DNA of 64,000 bases from Aggregatibacter actinomycetemcomitans (GCF_003130205.1 NZ_NRDF01000004.1:54734-118733), one strand, 5' to 3'; numbered from the stretch's first letter, positions 19,201 to 28,455 are shown. The notes: generated by a model not told the origin, from the letters alone. Made by a program: numbers and translations.

Positions 19201-20010
19201 ATGTTTATCAGACACATTCCCACGTTGCAAATCGGTCTTTGGTGCCGTCGAGAAACCATCGACGCAGCGTGGATCGACCCGCAAAATCAACCGCACTTTT
19301 TGCGCCTCGGCGAATTGGAATTAATGGAACTGACAAGCCATTTAAACCGTCGCTTTAACCATCCGCGCAAAAAATTAGCCTACAAATTTATTACCGCCAT
19401 CATGCCCCATCAAATCTGGCAAAAAACCTTGATTTTGCCCCATAACCTAAACCTTCAGGAATGTGAGCAACAGTGCCATTTTAGCTTAACCAACGAGTTG
19501 CCGATTCCCGTCGCGGAGGTGTGGTATGACTACGCCGCCACGCCGTTAAAACAGGGCTTTCGGTTAGATATTGTTGCCATTAGACAACAAATCGCCACGG
19601 AATATTTGCAACAATTTATGCCTTTACAAATTGATGTGTTGGACAACGCGGCAAAGGCGATGTTGCGTGCGGCGGAATATTTTCTAGGGCACGCCTTGCC
19701 GCCCAACGCCGTTTTTTTGTATCAAGACGAAACGGGCTTGCTGGCGGTGCAACACAAATTACAGCAAACCCAAACGCTGTTCCAAACGCAGGGAAATCTG
19801 ACCGCACTTTTGGCGCAATATTGCCAACGTTATGAAGAAGAACCGACGCAGGTGTTCTATTATCAAGCCGCAAAAGACACTCAGGCGATGCCGCAAAGCT
19901 GGCACGCCATTGAAACCGAGTTGCCGTTCATCGCACTGGGTAACGCCTTGTGGCAACGGGAAACGCCGTTGAAATCCACCGCACTTTTTAGCGCCGACCA
20001 CGACATTTGA
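19201..20010 (+). CDS. comA: Competence protein ComA (PilM/HofM-like)
   Basis: First gene of the competence pilus operon. The 269-residue protein has the PilM-like actin-fold appearance (LQIGLWCRRETIDAAWI, KKLAYKFITAIMPHQIWQKT, LQIDVLDNAAKAMLRAAE). PilM proteins form the cytoplasmic ring that connects to PilN in type IV pilus machines. I prefer the ATG at 19201 because AAGGA at 19188-19192 is eight bases upstream. The ATG at 19192 would lie on the ribosome-binding site itself. No membrane segment, as expected. The divergent mrcA and the CRP-S site set its context. Two uptake-signal cores are inside the gene. Confidence 0.88.
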   Translation: MFIRHIPTLQIGLWCRRETIDAAWIDPQNQPHFLRLGELELMELTSHLNRRFNHPRKKLAYKFITAIMPHQIWQKTLILPHNLNLQECEQQCHFSLTNELPIPVAEVWYDYAATPLKQGFRLDIVAIRQQIATEYLQQFMPLQIDVLDNAAKAMLRAAEYFLGHALPPNAVFLYQDETGLLAVQHKLQQTQTLFQTQGNLTALLAQYCQRYEEEPTQVFYYQAAKDTQAMPQSWHAIETELPFIALGNALWQRETPLKSTALFSADHDI

Positions 20011-20020
20011 GACGCTTGCC

Positions 20021-20539
20021 ATGAAAAAAGACATCAATCTCCTGCCGTGGCGTATTCAACTGCAACGCCAGCAGAATCAAGCGTTGCTTCGTCAACTTAT
20101 CCTTTGCGCGTTGGTATGTACAAGTGGCTGGTTGATCTTGGATTCTTTGGCGGAAAGCCACGCAGAAACCGCAGAAACAATACAAAGCGAACTGACTAAA
20201 ATCCAACCTGAGCAACAACTCACACAGCGACACATTCAGCAACTCCGAAGTGCACAGACAGATTCGGAGGAATTGCGCCCCGTTTCAAAAGAAACCGTTT
20301 TTTCGCTGTTAAATCAATTAACTGAGTTACCGCTCACTCAAGGCGAGTTAACGGAATTGTTTCTTAAAACACCGCAACTCACCTTAACCGGTTACAGCCA
20401 CAGTCAAGAAGAATTCAGCCGGTTGAATCAATTTCTCACGCAACAACCGCTTTTTGCCGAAGTAAAGCTGACGGAATTTAAACCGAACGCAGACGAACTG
20501 CAGTTTCAATTTGACTTAACCTTGCAGGGCGCGCCATGA
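20021..20539 (+). CDS. comB: Competence protein ComB (PilN/HofN-like)
   Basis: A 172-residue PilN-type protein. The short cytoplasmic N-terminus KKDINLLPWRIQLQRQQ carries the conserved INLLPWR motif with which PilN docks on PilM. One membrane segment follows (LRQLILCALVCTSGWLIL). The rest is a periplasmic coiled coil plus a ferredoxin-like fold (LTLTGYSHSQEEFSRLNQFL). Ten bases after comA and overlapping comC by four, so translation is coupled. Needed for transformation in H. influenzae. Confidence 0.87.
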   Translation: MKKDINLLPWRIQLQRQQNQALLRQLILCALVCTSGWLILDSLAESHAETAETIQSELTKIQPEQQLTQRHIQQLRSAQTDSEELRPVSKETVFSLLNQLTELPLTQGELTELFLKTPQLTLTGYSHSQEEFSRLNQFLTQQPLFAEVKLTEFKPNADELQFQFDLTLQGAP

Positions 20540-21060
20540 AATTCAACAGCATAAACGGCTTTCTACAACACTGGTACCGTTTGGCGCCCGGGCAACAAAA
20601 GGCATTGCTGATTTTTGTCGGCTTATTGGTGCTCTATTTTCCCACATGGCATTATTGGCAACAGCGTTCCCGGGCGGAAACCGTGTCGCAGCAGTTACAA
20701 CGCCAACAGGAAGCGCTCGCCCATCAGCAAAAAATCTTAGCGACGTTAAAAGAGAAAGCCACGAAGCAATTACTTACACCGGAATTAGCGGGTAAACTCC
20801 CGCCGATAAATCAGCAGATTCAACAATTTACATCAAAATTGCACATTGCGCACAGCCAATGGGATTTTCGCCAAAAACCGTTGCTCAAATTGCAACTGCA
20901 CGGGCAGTTTACCGATTTGCGGGAATTTTTGACCGCACTTTTCAGCGCCAATGACGAACTGGCATTACTGGAATGGCACATTATTAAAAACGCCGACGCC
21001 AATGACGGGCATTCCATCCACAGCGAACTTTTATTTCAATTACACACCAAGGAAAAATAA
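20536..21060 (+). CDS. comC: Competence protein ComC (PilO/HofO-like)
   Basis: A 174-residue PilO-like inner-membrane protein. One membrane segment is at residues 22-40 (KALLIFVGLLVLYFPTWHY), then a coiled coil rich in Q and K and a small C-terminal domain (LKLQLHGQFTDLREFLTALF) typical of PilO. It should form the periplasmic alignment complex with ComB. The start ATG lies within the last codons of comB (ATGA overlap) and the stop overlaps the comD start (TAATG). Contains one uptake-signal core. Confidence 0.83.
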   Translation: MKFNSINGFLQHWYRLAPGQQKALLIFVGLLVLYFPTWHYWQQRSRAETVSQQLQRQQEALAHQQKILATLKEKATKQLLTPELAGKLPPINQQIQQFTSKLHIAHSQWDFRQKPLLKLQLHGQFTDLREFLTALFSANDELALLEWHIIKNADANDGHSIHSELLFQLHTKEK

Positions 21061-21452
21061 TGTTACGTCCTCTTTTCATTTTATTTGTCGGCGCGTTATT
21101 CAGCCTGTCTGTCGCCGCCAATGATCCTTTTGACAAAATCCAACGTGGTGTCGCCAGCCAGAAAACATCCATAACAGAAACGACAATCTCCGCCCCATGC
21201 TACAAAGCAACGGACGCAATTTTCTCGTCAACGCCATTTGACCAAATCAGCGTCGTAGGCGTGTTGCAACAGCAAAAAGATTGGCAATTACTCTTGCTTG
21301 CCGACAACCAAGTGAGCCTCGCCAAACAAGGGGATTTTATTGCGGCGGAAAGCCTGAAAATCGAACACATCGGCAAACAGGAAATTCGTTTTTTGCGTTG
21401 GGATAACCCGCAAAATTGCGAACTCGCCACGACATTGAACATAAAATTTTAA
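21060..21452 (+). CDS. comD: Competence protein ComD (PilP/HofP-like)
   Basis: A 130-residue secreted protein with an N-terminal signal sequence (LRPLFILFVGALFSLSVAA), cleaved about residue 20, and NDPFDKIQRG after it. The C-terminal half (ISVVGVLQQQKDWQLLLL through SLKIEHIGKQEIRF) is the small beta fold of PilP, which links the inner-membrane complex to the secretin ComE. Only a cysteine pair (one near residue 46, one near the end) is unusual and could form a disulfide. The stop is 20 bases before the comE start. Confidence 0.82.
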   Translation: MLRPLFILFVGALFSLSVAANDPFDKIQRGVASQKTSITETTISAPCYKATDAIFSSTPFDQISVVGVLQQQKDWQLLLLADNQVSLAKQGDFIAAESLKIEHIGKQEIRFLRWDNPQNCELATTLNIKF

Positions 21453-21472
21453 GAACTGTTGAAGGAAATAGC

Positions 21473-22837
21473 ATGAAATCGATTCTTTCCCGACGGCTAA
21501 AGTGCGGTCTGTTTCTCGGGTGTTTTTTAAGTCTTGCGGTGCAGGCGGAACAAAATCCCCTGTTTTCCATTCGACTGAAACAGGCGCCGCTGGTTCCGAC
21601 CTTGCAGCAGCTGGCGTTAGCGCACAATACCAATTTGATTATTGACGACGAGCTGCAAGGCACGGTGTCGTTGCAGTTGGAAAATGTGGATTTGGATCAG
21701 CTGTTCCGTTCTGTGGCGAAAATTAAGCAACTGGATTTATGGCAGGAAAATGGCATTTATTACTTCACCAAAGGCGACACCAATGCGAAATTTGCCGGCA
21801 AAATGGAAGAACCTTTTTCCCTTGCCGCCCCGATAACAGAAGAGCCCGCGTCGCTGACCACCGCGACCATAAAATTACACTTCGCCAAAGCCTCTGAAGT
21901 GATGAAATCCCTTACCGGCGGAAGCGGTTCTCTGTTATCACCTAACGGCAGTATCACTTTCGACGACCGCAGCAATTTGTTGCTGATTCAGGATGAACCG
22001 CGCTCCGTCCGCAACATTAAAAAGCTGATTAAAGAACTGGATAAACCCATTGAACAAATTGTTATTGAAGCGCGCATTGTCACCATTAACGATGAAAGCC
22101 TGAAAGAACTGGGCGTACGCTGGGGGATTTTCAGCCCGACGGAAAACGCCCATCGTATCGGCGGCAGTTTAGCGGGCAACGGCTTTGATAACCTTGCCAA
22201 TCAGTTAAACGTGAATTTTCCCACGACCACGACACCGGCAGGTTCCGTGGCGTTACAGGTGGCAAAAATCAACGGGCGACTTTTAGACTTAGAATTGACC
22301 GCACTTGAACGGGAAAATAATATGGAAATCATCGCCAGCCCGCGCCTGCTGACGACAAACAAAAAAAGCGCCAGCATCAAACAGGGGACGGAGTTGCCCT
22401 ATATTCTGGTGAATGAAAAAAGCGGTTCGCAAAGCGTAGAGTTCCGTGAGGCGGTATTAGGTTTGGAAGTCACGCCACACATTTCGCAGGATAAACAAAT
22501 TCTGTTGGATCTCATCGTCAGCCAAAACTCGCCGGGCAGCCGTGTGGCGTACGGTTTGGGCGAAGTGGTTTCTATTGATAAACAGGAGATTAATACGCAA
22601 GTCTTCGCCAAGGACGGCGAAACCATCGTGCTGGGCGGTGTATTTAGCGATACCATCACCAAAGGCACCGACAAAGTGCCGGTGCTGGGTGACATTCCGG
22701 GCATTAAACATTTATTCAGCAAGGAAAGTGAACGCCATCAAAAACGCGAGCTGGTGATTTTTGTCACGCCACATATTTTGCGTAAAGGCGAAACCCCGAA
22801 CGCTTCCAAACAAAAGCGAGTCGGAGTAAATGACTAA
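21473..22837 (+). CDS. comE: Competence secretin ComE (HofQ/PilQ-like)
   Basis: The 454-residue outer-membrane secretin through which the competence pilus passes and DNA enters. I start it at the ATG at 21473, with GAAGGA upstream and a signal peptide (CGLFLGCFLSLAVQA). The open frame begins further upstream but lacks a signal there. N-domains: FSIRLKQAPLVPTLQQLALA (STN-like) and KASEVMKSLTGGSGSLLSPN (NolW-like). The secretin core is VALQVAKINGRLLDLELTAL to GETIVLGGVFSDTI and VPVLGDIPGIKHLFSKES. A crystal structure of HofQ domains from A. actinomycetemcomitans exists, to my memory. No comF follows; aroK is next. Confidence 0.92.
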   Translation: MKSILSRRLKCGLFLGCFLSLAVQAEQNPLFSIRLKQAPLVPTLQQLALAHNTNLIIDDELQGTVSLQLENVDLDQLFRSVAKIKQLDLWQENGIYYFTKGDTNAKFAGKMEEPFSLAAPITEEPASLTTATIKLHFAKASEVMKSLTGGSGSLLSPNGSITFDDRSNLLLIQDEPRSVRNIKKLIKELDKPIEQIVIEARIVTINDESLKELGVRWGIFSPTENAHRIGGSLAGNGFDNLANQLNVNFPTTTTPAGSVALQVAKINGRLLDLELTALERENNMEIIASPRLLTTNKKSASIKQGTELPYILVNEKSGSQSVEFREAVLGLEVTPHISQDKQILLDLIVSQNSPGSRVAYGLGEVVSIDKQEINTQVFAKDGETIVLGGVFSDTITKGTDKVPVLGDIPGIKHLFSKESERHQKRELVIFVTPHILRKGETPNASKQKRVGVND

Positions 22838-22952
22838 ATCACGGCAAAGGGAGAGAATAAAAGGGACCTAAATAGGAAATAATTTTGCTTTTCCTCATAA
22901 TAGATAAAATAATTGTCCTGTTTAGGTTGAAAACAGTAGCGGTTTATTGCGA

Positions 22953-22984
22953 TAATCCCCCCCTAATTTGGGGGTGATCTTTTC
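22953..22984 (+). terminator. G/C-rich hairpin between comE and aroK
   Basis: A run of seven C and a run of five G flank TAATTT, then TGATCTTTT. The short stem and U-rich tail make a weak terminator for the com operon. A second hairpin ACGACC...GGTCGT at 23009-23037, followed by TTCTT, could act as an attenuator before aroK. The rest of the 256-base gap is A+T-rich and I see no gene in it. Confidence 0.45.
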
Positions 22985-23093
22985 AACTCTATATTCAAAA
23001 GCTTTCACACGACCATATCTGAGTATGTTACGGTCGTTTCTTATTTTCTAAAAGATCACATTCTTTTCGACGACATAATTTAAGATTATAACA

Positions 23094-23621
23094 ATGGCAG
23101 AAAAACGTAATATTTTTTTAGTGGGGCCAATGGGGGCAGGCAAAAGCACCATTGGTCGTCAACTTGCTCAATTGCTTAACATGGATTTTGTAGATACCGA
23201 CGCAGAAATTGAAGAACGCGCCGGCGCAGATATTGGCTGGATTTTTGATGTTGAGGGCGAAGCCGGTTTCCGTAAAAGAGAGGAACGTATTATTAACGAA
23301 TTAACGCAACGTCAAGGCATCGTGTTATCTACCGGCGGCGGTGCAGTGTTATCTAAGGACAATCGAAACCAGCTTGCCGCGCGCGGTATTGTAATTTATC
23401 TGGAAACCACTGTTGAAAAGCAATATCAACGCACCCAGCGGGATAAAAAGCGCCCGCTTTTGCAAGATGTTGCCGATCCGCGTCAGGTGTTGGAAGATTT
23501 GGCAAAAATCCGCAATCCGCTGTATGAAGACGTAGCAGACATTACCCTCCCTACTGATGACCAAAGCGCTAAGGTCATGGCAACGCAGATTATCGACTTG
23601 ATTGATAACTATAACGGTTAA
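23094..23621 (+). CDS. aroK: Shikimate kinase I
   Basis: Phosphorylates shikimate in the chorismate pathway. 175 residues with the P-loop GPMGAGKST at 11-19, the shikimate-binding [18 protein letters not shown], the GEAGFRKRE arginine motif and STGGGAVL near residue 80. The lid-region arginines are in RDKKRPLL. Followed by aroB after 26 bases, then dam: the E. coli order hofQ-aroK-aroB-(damX)-dam without damX. This means comABCDE here keeps the ancestral linkage that H. influenzae has lost. Confidence 0.95.
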   Translation: MAEKRNIFLVGPMGAGKSTIGRQLAQLLNMDFVDTDAEIEERAGADIGWIFDVEGEAGFRKREERIINELTQRQGIVLSTGGGAVLSKDNRNQLAARGIVIYLETTVEKQYQRTQRDKKRPLLQDVADPRQVLEDLAKIRNPLYEDVADITLPTDDQSAKVMATQIIDLIDNYNG

Positions 23622-23647
23622 GTAACGACCAAAAAGCAAAATAAATA

Positions 23648-24736
23648 ATGTTGTGTGTAAGTGTTGAATTGAAAGAAAGAAGCTACCCGATTCATATCGG
23701 CGCCGGATTATTGACGGATCCCCATTGTTATCCGCTAAAACCGGGCAACAAAGTTATGATCGTGACCAATCCGACCGTTGCACAATATTACCTCACCACC
23801 GTCACCGACACGCTGGAAAAAATCGGTTGTCTCGTTGAGCACGTATTATTGCCCGATGGCGAACAATACAAAACCCTTGACTCTTTAAACCTGATTTTCA
23901 CCGCACTTTTACAAGCCAATCACGGTCGTGACACCACCATTGTCGCCTTGGGCGGCGGGGTTATCGGCGATGTTACCGGTTACGCGGCGGCGAGCTATCA
24001 ACGAGGCGTGCGCTTTATTCAAATTCCAACCACCTTACTGGCACAAGTGGATTCTTCCGTAGGCGGCAAAACCGCCGTAAACCACCCATTAGGCAAAAAC
24101 ATGATCGGCGCTTTTTATCAGCCGAATGCCGTCATCGTGGACACCCTGACCCTAAATACTCTGCCAAAACGCGAAGTGAATGCCGGCTTGGCGGAAGTCA
24201 TTAAATACGGCGCGATTTTAGATTTCCCTTTCTTTGAATGGCTGGAACAACACATTGACGACCTGATCGCCTTAGATCAATCCGCGCTCCGGCAATGTAT
24301 CGCCCGCTGCTGCCAATTAAAAGCGGACATTGTGGCACGGGACGAAACGGAAAAAGGCGATCGTGCGCTGTTAAATCTTGGTCATACCTTTGGTCATGCC
24401 ATTGAAGCCCATTTGGGCTACGGCAACTGGCTACACGGCGAAGCGGTGGCTGCCGGTTGCATGATGGCGGCGGCGTTATCAGAGCAATTAGGCGATTTAA
24501 CCGAAGCCGATGTGGCGCGCCTGGAGAAACTCTTGGCAAGAGCCAATCTACCTACCGTTTCACCGGACGGCATGACGGCGCAGGATTACTTACCGTTAAT
24601 GATGCGCGATAAAAAAGTGCTGAACGGCAAATTGCGTTTGGTGCTGCTCAAATCCCTCGGTCAGGCTTATGTGGCAACGGATGTTAATCAAGATTTGGTC
24701 ATTGACGCCATCCACCGTTGTTCTCAATTCGATTAA
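23648..24736 (+). CDS. aroB: 3-dehydroquinate synthase
   Basis: NAD- and metal-dependent second step of the shikimate pathway. 362 residues. The NAD-binding region [20 protein letters not shown] is near residue 100, then the substrate region [19 protein letters not shown] with conserved Asp and Lys. The zinc ligands are in [19 protein letters not shown] and LHGEAVAAG. It ends two bases before the dam ATG. One uptake-signal core lies near 23900. Confidence 0.96.
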   Translation: MLCVSVELKERSYPIHIGAGLLTDPHCYPLKPGNKVMIVTNPTVAQYYLTTVTDTLEKIGCLVEHVLLPDGEQYKTLDSLNLIFTALLQANHGRDTTIVALGGGVIGDVTGYAAASYQRGVRFIQIPTTLLAQVDSSVGGKTAVNHPLGKNMIGAFYQPNAVIVDTLTLNTLPKREVNAGLAEVIKYGAILDFPFFEWLEQHIDDLIALDQSALRQCIARCCQLKADIVARDETEKGDRALLNLGHTFGHAIEAHLGYGNWLHGEAVAAGCMMAAALSEQLGDLTEADVARLEKLLARANLPTVSPDGMTAQDYLPLMMRDKKVLNGKLRLVLLKSLGQAYVATDVNQDLVIDAIHRCSQFD

Positions 24737-24738
24737 TT

Positions 24739-25593
24739 ATGCCTGAACCCGCCAAACCCGCTACGCCAGCCAAAAGCCGCCCGTTTCTCAAATGGGCGGG
24801 CGGTAAATATCGCCTTACGGACGAAATCAACCGCTTATTGCCGAAACGCAAACAATGCTTGGTTGAACCTTTCGTCGGCGCTGGCGCGGTGTTTCTCAAC
24901 AGCAACTTCAAACGCTACATTCTGGCGGACATCAACCCCGACTTAATCAACCTCTTTAACATCGTCAAACTGGATGTGGAACGCTATATTCAAGCGTGCA
25001 AACCGATTTTCTTTCACCTGGAAGCCAACACCGAAATTTACTACTACGGCAAACGCAAGGAATTTAATCAAAGCACCGACGTTTTTCAGCGCGCCATATT
25101 GTTTCTCTATTTAAACCGCTTCGGTTTTAACGGATTATGCCGTTACAATTCCAAAAACGAATTCAACGTTCCTTTCGGCGATTACAAAACCCATTATTTC
25201 CCGGAAGAAGAACTGCGTTTTTTTGCCGCCAAAGCACAAAGTGCGGTCTTTATTTGCGCCGATTTTCAACAAACCTTTAAAATGGCGGACGAAAACTCCG
25301 TGATTTACTGCGACCCGCCCTACGCCCCGCTTTCACAAGACAGCAATTTCACCAATTACGCCGGCAATGAATTCTCCATCGCCCACCAGCGTGATCTCGC
25401 CAACCTCGCCAAACACACCATGGAACAGCGTAACATTCAAGTGTTGATCTCCAACCACGACACCCCTTTCACCCGCGAAATCTATCAAGGCGCCAAAATC
25501 CGTCGCTTAAAAGTACAACGTTTCATCAGCCAAGCGCCGCATAAACGAATTAAGGTAAGAGAATTGATTGCGATGTTTAAGCAGGGAAAATGA
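24739..25593 (+). CDS. dam: DNA adenine methyltransferase (GATC)
   Basis: Methylates adenine in GATC for mismatch-repair strand choice and replication timing. I start it at the ATG at 24739 (MPEPAKPATPAKSRPFLKWA, 284 residues), two bases after the aroB stop. An upstream TTG would force an overlap. Motif I with the SAM contact is FLKWAGGKYR plus FVGAGAVF. The catalytic motif IV DPPY is at residues 192-195 (YCDPPYAPLSQDSNFTNYAG). LNRFGFNGLCRYN is the conserved target-recognition region. The Pro/Ala-rich first 12 residues are longer than in E. coli. It is the last gene of this conserved block before an accessory insert. Confidence 0.95.
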   Translation: MPEPAKPATPAKSRPFLKWAGGKYRLTDEINRLLPKRKQCLVEPFVGAGAVFLNSNFKRYILADINPDLINLFNIVKLDVERYIQACKPIFFHLEANTEIYYYGKRKEFNQSTDVFQRAILFLYLNRFGFNGLCRYNSKNEFNVPFGDYKTHYFPEEELRFFAAKAQSAVFICADFQQTFKMADENSVIYCDPPYAPLSQDSNFTNYAGNEFSIAHQRDLANLAKHTMEQRNIQVLISNHDTPFTREIYQGAKIRRLKVQRFISQAPHKRIKVRELIAMFKQGK

Positions 25594-25694
25594 TGTTTAA
25601 CGATAAAAATGTAGTGTAATAGTAGATCAAGATCACATTTTTGAAATTTTCATATTTATATATTCTTTTTAGCATTACTTTTTAAAAAATACAG

Positions 25695-25723
25695 TTACAA
25701 TATTTTAACTAAAAAACTAATAC
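25695..25723 (+). promoter_or_regulatory. Predicted promoter of the helicase/radical-SAM locus
   Basis: TTACAA at 25695-25700 and TAATAC at 25718-25723, 17 bases apart, in a 160-base A+T-rich gap that contrasts with dam. A start near 25730 leaves a 26-nt leader. It suggests the accessory locus is transcribed independently. Confidence 0.4.
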
Positions 25724-25755
25724 TTATTAATTCGTTTTTACAAGACCTAAAACCA

Positions 25756-27723
25756 ATGAACAATAACCAACCCACTAATTCAGGTTATATTTATTTTCGT
25801 CTACCTGACACAGAAGCAAAACATCCAAATCAAGTTACACAAGAAAAACTCGGCAAAAGTATTGACCGAGTTTTCCGTTCCTATAAAAATTTGTTTCCCA
25901 AATTGTCAGGGACAAATTACGAAGACATTGCCCGAGAATTTTGTGAGATGTTTTTTCAGTTCAATTCACTTTCTGACGGCGATACAACGATCCCAGTTCA
26001 TTTGGCAAATTTGTCTTTAAAAGATAAAGCCGATGAGCGCATCGCTCTTTCTATCCGCATCAACAGTCATCCGATTTTCAACGAACATATTTCACACAAG
26101 ATTGCCGTTGCAGTTATCGGTTTTTGTCCGACTGCAACAAAAAATCCGATTTTTATTCCTGAAAGCGTGTTCCTGACACACGGACAGCCTGAGCCGACAA
26201 ATTACGAGCAACAAGTCGAAGCTGTATTTCATCAATTAAAAGAGGGTCAATATCCCAAACGCGGTATTTCTAATCTATTAACACCGGAATTTACCAAATC
26301 CCTGCCCAAATATGCCGTAAAAACCAAAGCGCGTTTGGCGAGTTGGTTGGATTTTCTCTCTTTTAAAAACAAGCTTATCAAACATAAAACCCAAGGATTG
26401 CGCTATCTTCGTTGGCAGTTTGACGAGGAAAAAGGTCAAGTGCATTTTTTGGTGATTGCAGAAAATGAAGAGGCATTAAAAAAAGCCCGTGCCGCATTCA
26501 ACCGTCAAAGCTTGCATACATTTAAAACCGAAGTTTCAACCGAGCCATTTCGTTTTGTTCTGCCGAAGAAAGAGACCTCCTCTGTGGATAGTGCATTTTC
26601 ACAATTGGGGCAATTAGCGAATCAGGGCATCAAAATCATTCAAAAAAACAATTCTGATAAAGAAAAGCTGAAGGCTTGCGAACATTTCCGCCAAGTTTTG
26701 CAGAGTGAAGCCGATGAAAAGAGCAATTTTGATTTCAGCAAAGCTGTGTTTGCCGACGTATTTGTCGATATTTCCGAAGAGTTAAGCAACCGCATTGCCG
26801 GATTTGAGGACGATAGCAACAAAGACGAAGGCAAAACGCGCCAAGAGAAAATCAATGTCCTGTTCAAAAATATGCCCGAGAGTGGCTTTCTCTCTATTTC
26901 TTTAGTCGGCGATTTGGCTCTGATTGACCGCCACCGCAGAGCGGTACAAAACCTGCAGCAAAACGAAGGTTGTTATGCACCGTATCTTTCAAGTTATCTT
27001 TTTGATATTGAAAACGCTAATCAGCCGAACGAAATTCCCGAAATTACCGAATGGGAAAATAAACATCTGAACGACAAACAAAAATCCGCCGTGCAAAAAA
27101 TGCTTGCCGTGCCGGACATCTGTCTGATTCAAGGTCCGCCGGGGACAGGGAAAACCACAGTAATTGCCGAAGCCTGCCTACAGTTTGCCAAGCGTGGGGA
27201 AAATGTTTTATTGGCAAGTCAGGCACATGATGCATTGGATAATGCCTTATCCCGTTTACAAAACAATCCCGAATTGCGTACCATCCGTTTGGCAAAAAAT
27301 GCCAACCGTATTACAGAAGAAGGCAAACAGTTCACCGGTGAAAGCGTCTTGAGCAAACATTATGTTTCGCTGAAAAATTATATTGATGAAAAACATCTGA
27401 AACCTTTTAACGAATTGTCGTCTGAAACCGACAAACTGCGCGAATGGGTGAATCAAGCCGAATTTGTGGCACATGATTTGCAACAACTGCACAGTGAATA
27501 CCGCACTAATCAAGGTCGTCTGAAACAGGCTGAACAAGCATTGACTCAGGCGAAAACCGAATTTGCCGCACAGCAAGACGCATTCAGGCAACAAAGCCGC
27601 GATGTGGAAAGTATTGTGCAGCTTATCGGTTTGCTCAACGGTGAAGATTCTGCTGAAGCCTTGCGCCACAGCGATTTTGCTTTAAACAAGTCAATCAACA
27701 GCATGGCGGACGCGGGGTGTTAA
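25756..27723 (+). CDS. SF1 (DNA2/NAM7-like) helicase, C-terminally truncated
   Basis: 655 residues remain. Residues 1-440 are an accessory N-terminal region I do not recognise. A Walker A GPPGTGKTT follows at about 460-468, preceded by LNDKQKSAVQKMLAVPDICL, the Q-motif pattern of UPF1/DNA2-type SF1B helicases. Motif Ia is LLASQAHDALDNAL. A coiled coil rich in Q, E and A follows (about 560-640), and the frame then stops after NSMADAGC. Motifs II to VI (DEAD-box region, arginine finger) are all absent, so the product cannot be an active helicase. The truncation point lies against a fragment in another frame, showing an internal deletion. Annotate as a degraded gene that still has an open frame. 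Confidence 0.7.
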   Translation: MNNNQPTNSGYIYFRLPDTEAKHPNQVTQEKLGKSIDRVFRSYKNLFPKLSGTNYEDIAREFCEMFFQFNSLSDGDTTIPVHLANLSLKDKADERIALSIRINSHPIFNEHISHKIAVAVIGFCPTATKNPIFIPESVFLTHGQPEPTNYEQQVEAVFHQLKEGQYPKRGISNLLTPEFTKSLPKYAVKTKARLASWLDFLSFKNKLIKHKTQGLRYLRWQFDEEKGQVHFLVIAENEEALKKARAAFNRQSLHTFKTEVSTEPFRFVLPKKETSSVDSAFSQLGQLANQGIKIIQKNNSDKEKLKACEHFRQVLQSEADEKSNFDFSKAVFADVFVDISEELSNRIAGFEDDSNKDEGKTRQEKINVLFKNMPESGFLSISLVGDLALIDRHRRAVQNLQQNEGCYAPYLSSYLFDIENANQPNEIPEITEWENKHLNDKQKSAVQKMLAVPDICLIQGPPGTGKTTVIAEACLQFAKRGENVLLASQAHDALDNALSRLQNNPELRTIRLAKNANRITEEGKQFTGESVLSKHYVSLKNYIDEKHLKPFNELSSETDKLREWVNQAEFVAHDLQQLHSEYRTNQGRLKQAEQALTQAKTEFAAQQDAFRQQSRDVESIVQLIGLLNGEDSAEALRHSDFALNKSINSMADAGC

Positions 27724-27725
27724 AT

Positions 27726-27857
27726 GTGTTGACTAAATATTTGTTTGACCCGTTGGCAGAATTTTTATTTGACCAAGTCGAACAGCCGAATAAATTAAAA
27801 GGCAAAACACTAAAAGTCTTGCAAGCCGGAAGACATTTTGATTTTGAGTTGGAATAA
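27726..27857 (+). pseudogene. 3' fragment of an AAA+ (Clp-like) ATPase gene or of the deleted helicase end
   Basis: In this frame the sequence reads HGGRGVLNVLTKYLFDPLAE and FLFDQVEQPNKLKGKTLKVL, ending GRHFDFELE; coding sense extends back to about 27700. The pattern GGRG-x-x-N-x-L-x(5)-F-x-P-L-A-x-x-L-F resembles the sensor-2 end of Clp/HSP100 AAA+ ATPases (GARG/GGRG-I-x-N-x-hydrophobic-NPLA), which suggests a second, almost completely deleted gene. The stop TAA overlaps the ATG of the radical-SAM gene by one base, so this was the gene immediately upstream of it. No good start codon remains. The AAA+ reading is inference. Confidence 0.55.
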
Positions 27858-28435
27858 TGCACTGGCTTAACATTGCCCATATTATTGAAGCGACCGAAGC
27901 CGAAGGACCCGGATTGCGTTTCGTTATCTGGGTTCAAGGCTGTTTAAAGCGCTGTAAAGGCTGCTGCAACGGAGAATTGTTGAAAATCAAACCCGCACAT
28001 CTTATGCGCTCAAACGAAATTATCCGCCTGCTCCAAAACACCCTGGAAAAATCCCCCTTGGAGGGCGTTACCTTTCTTGGCGGCGAACCTTTTTTGCAGG
28101 CAGAGGGATTAGCCGACATCGCCGAAGCAGCACGGAATCTGGACTTATCCGTCATGGTTTTTTCCGGTTATGAATACACCGAACTGCTGGAAAATAAATT
28201 TTCAGGCAGCCAAAGACTACTAAACTTCACAGACCTTCTGATTGATGGCGAATTCGATAATACGAAAATCGAAAACGTCAGAAACTGGGTCGGATCGACA
28301 AACCAAAAATTCCATTATTTGACCAACCGTTATTCGACTGAGATTGAAACCCGAGAGTTGGCGGTAACCAATGAGTGGAGGTTCAATTCAAACGGACAAA
28401 TCCAAGGAAACGGACTTCCCTTTAAAATTGGATAG
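27857..28435 (+). CDS. NrdG-like radical SAM / single 4Fe-4S cluster protein
   Basis: A 192-residue small radical-SAM protein of the activase type (NrdG/PflA-like, Fer4_12). WLNIAHIIEATEAEGPGLRF leads to CLKRCKGCCN, which supplies the CxxxCxxC cluster ligands at about residues 31-38. FLGGEPFLQAEGL is the GGE motif for SAM, and LDLSVMVFSGYEYTELL follows. It is much closer in size to an anaerobic-reductase activase than to a long catalytic radical-SAM enzyme, but no partner glycyl-radical enzyme is nearby. The ATG overlaps the stop of a deleted upstream gene. The gene itself looks intact and is closed by a strong terminator. Substrate unknown. Confidence 0.75.
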   Translation: MHWLNIAHIIEATEAEGPGLRFVIWVQGCLKRCKGCCNGELLKIKPAHLMRSNEIIRLLQNTLEKSPLEGVTFLGGEPFLQAEGLADIAEAARNLDLSVMVFSGYEYTELLENKFSGSQRLLNFTDLLIDGEFDNTKIENVRNWVGSTNQKFHYLTNRYSTEIETRELAVTNEWRFNSNGQIQGNGLPFKIG

Positions 28436-28455
28436 CAACAAAATAAATGTAAAAA

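Noticed and set aside
23094..24736. comF hidden between comE and aroK
   Set aside because: The 256-base gap is too short for comF and has no phosphoribosyltransferase-like reading frame.
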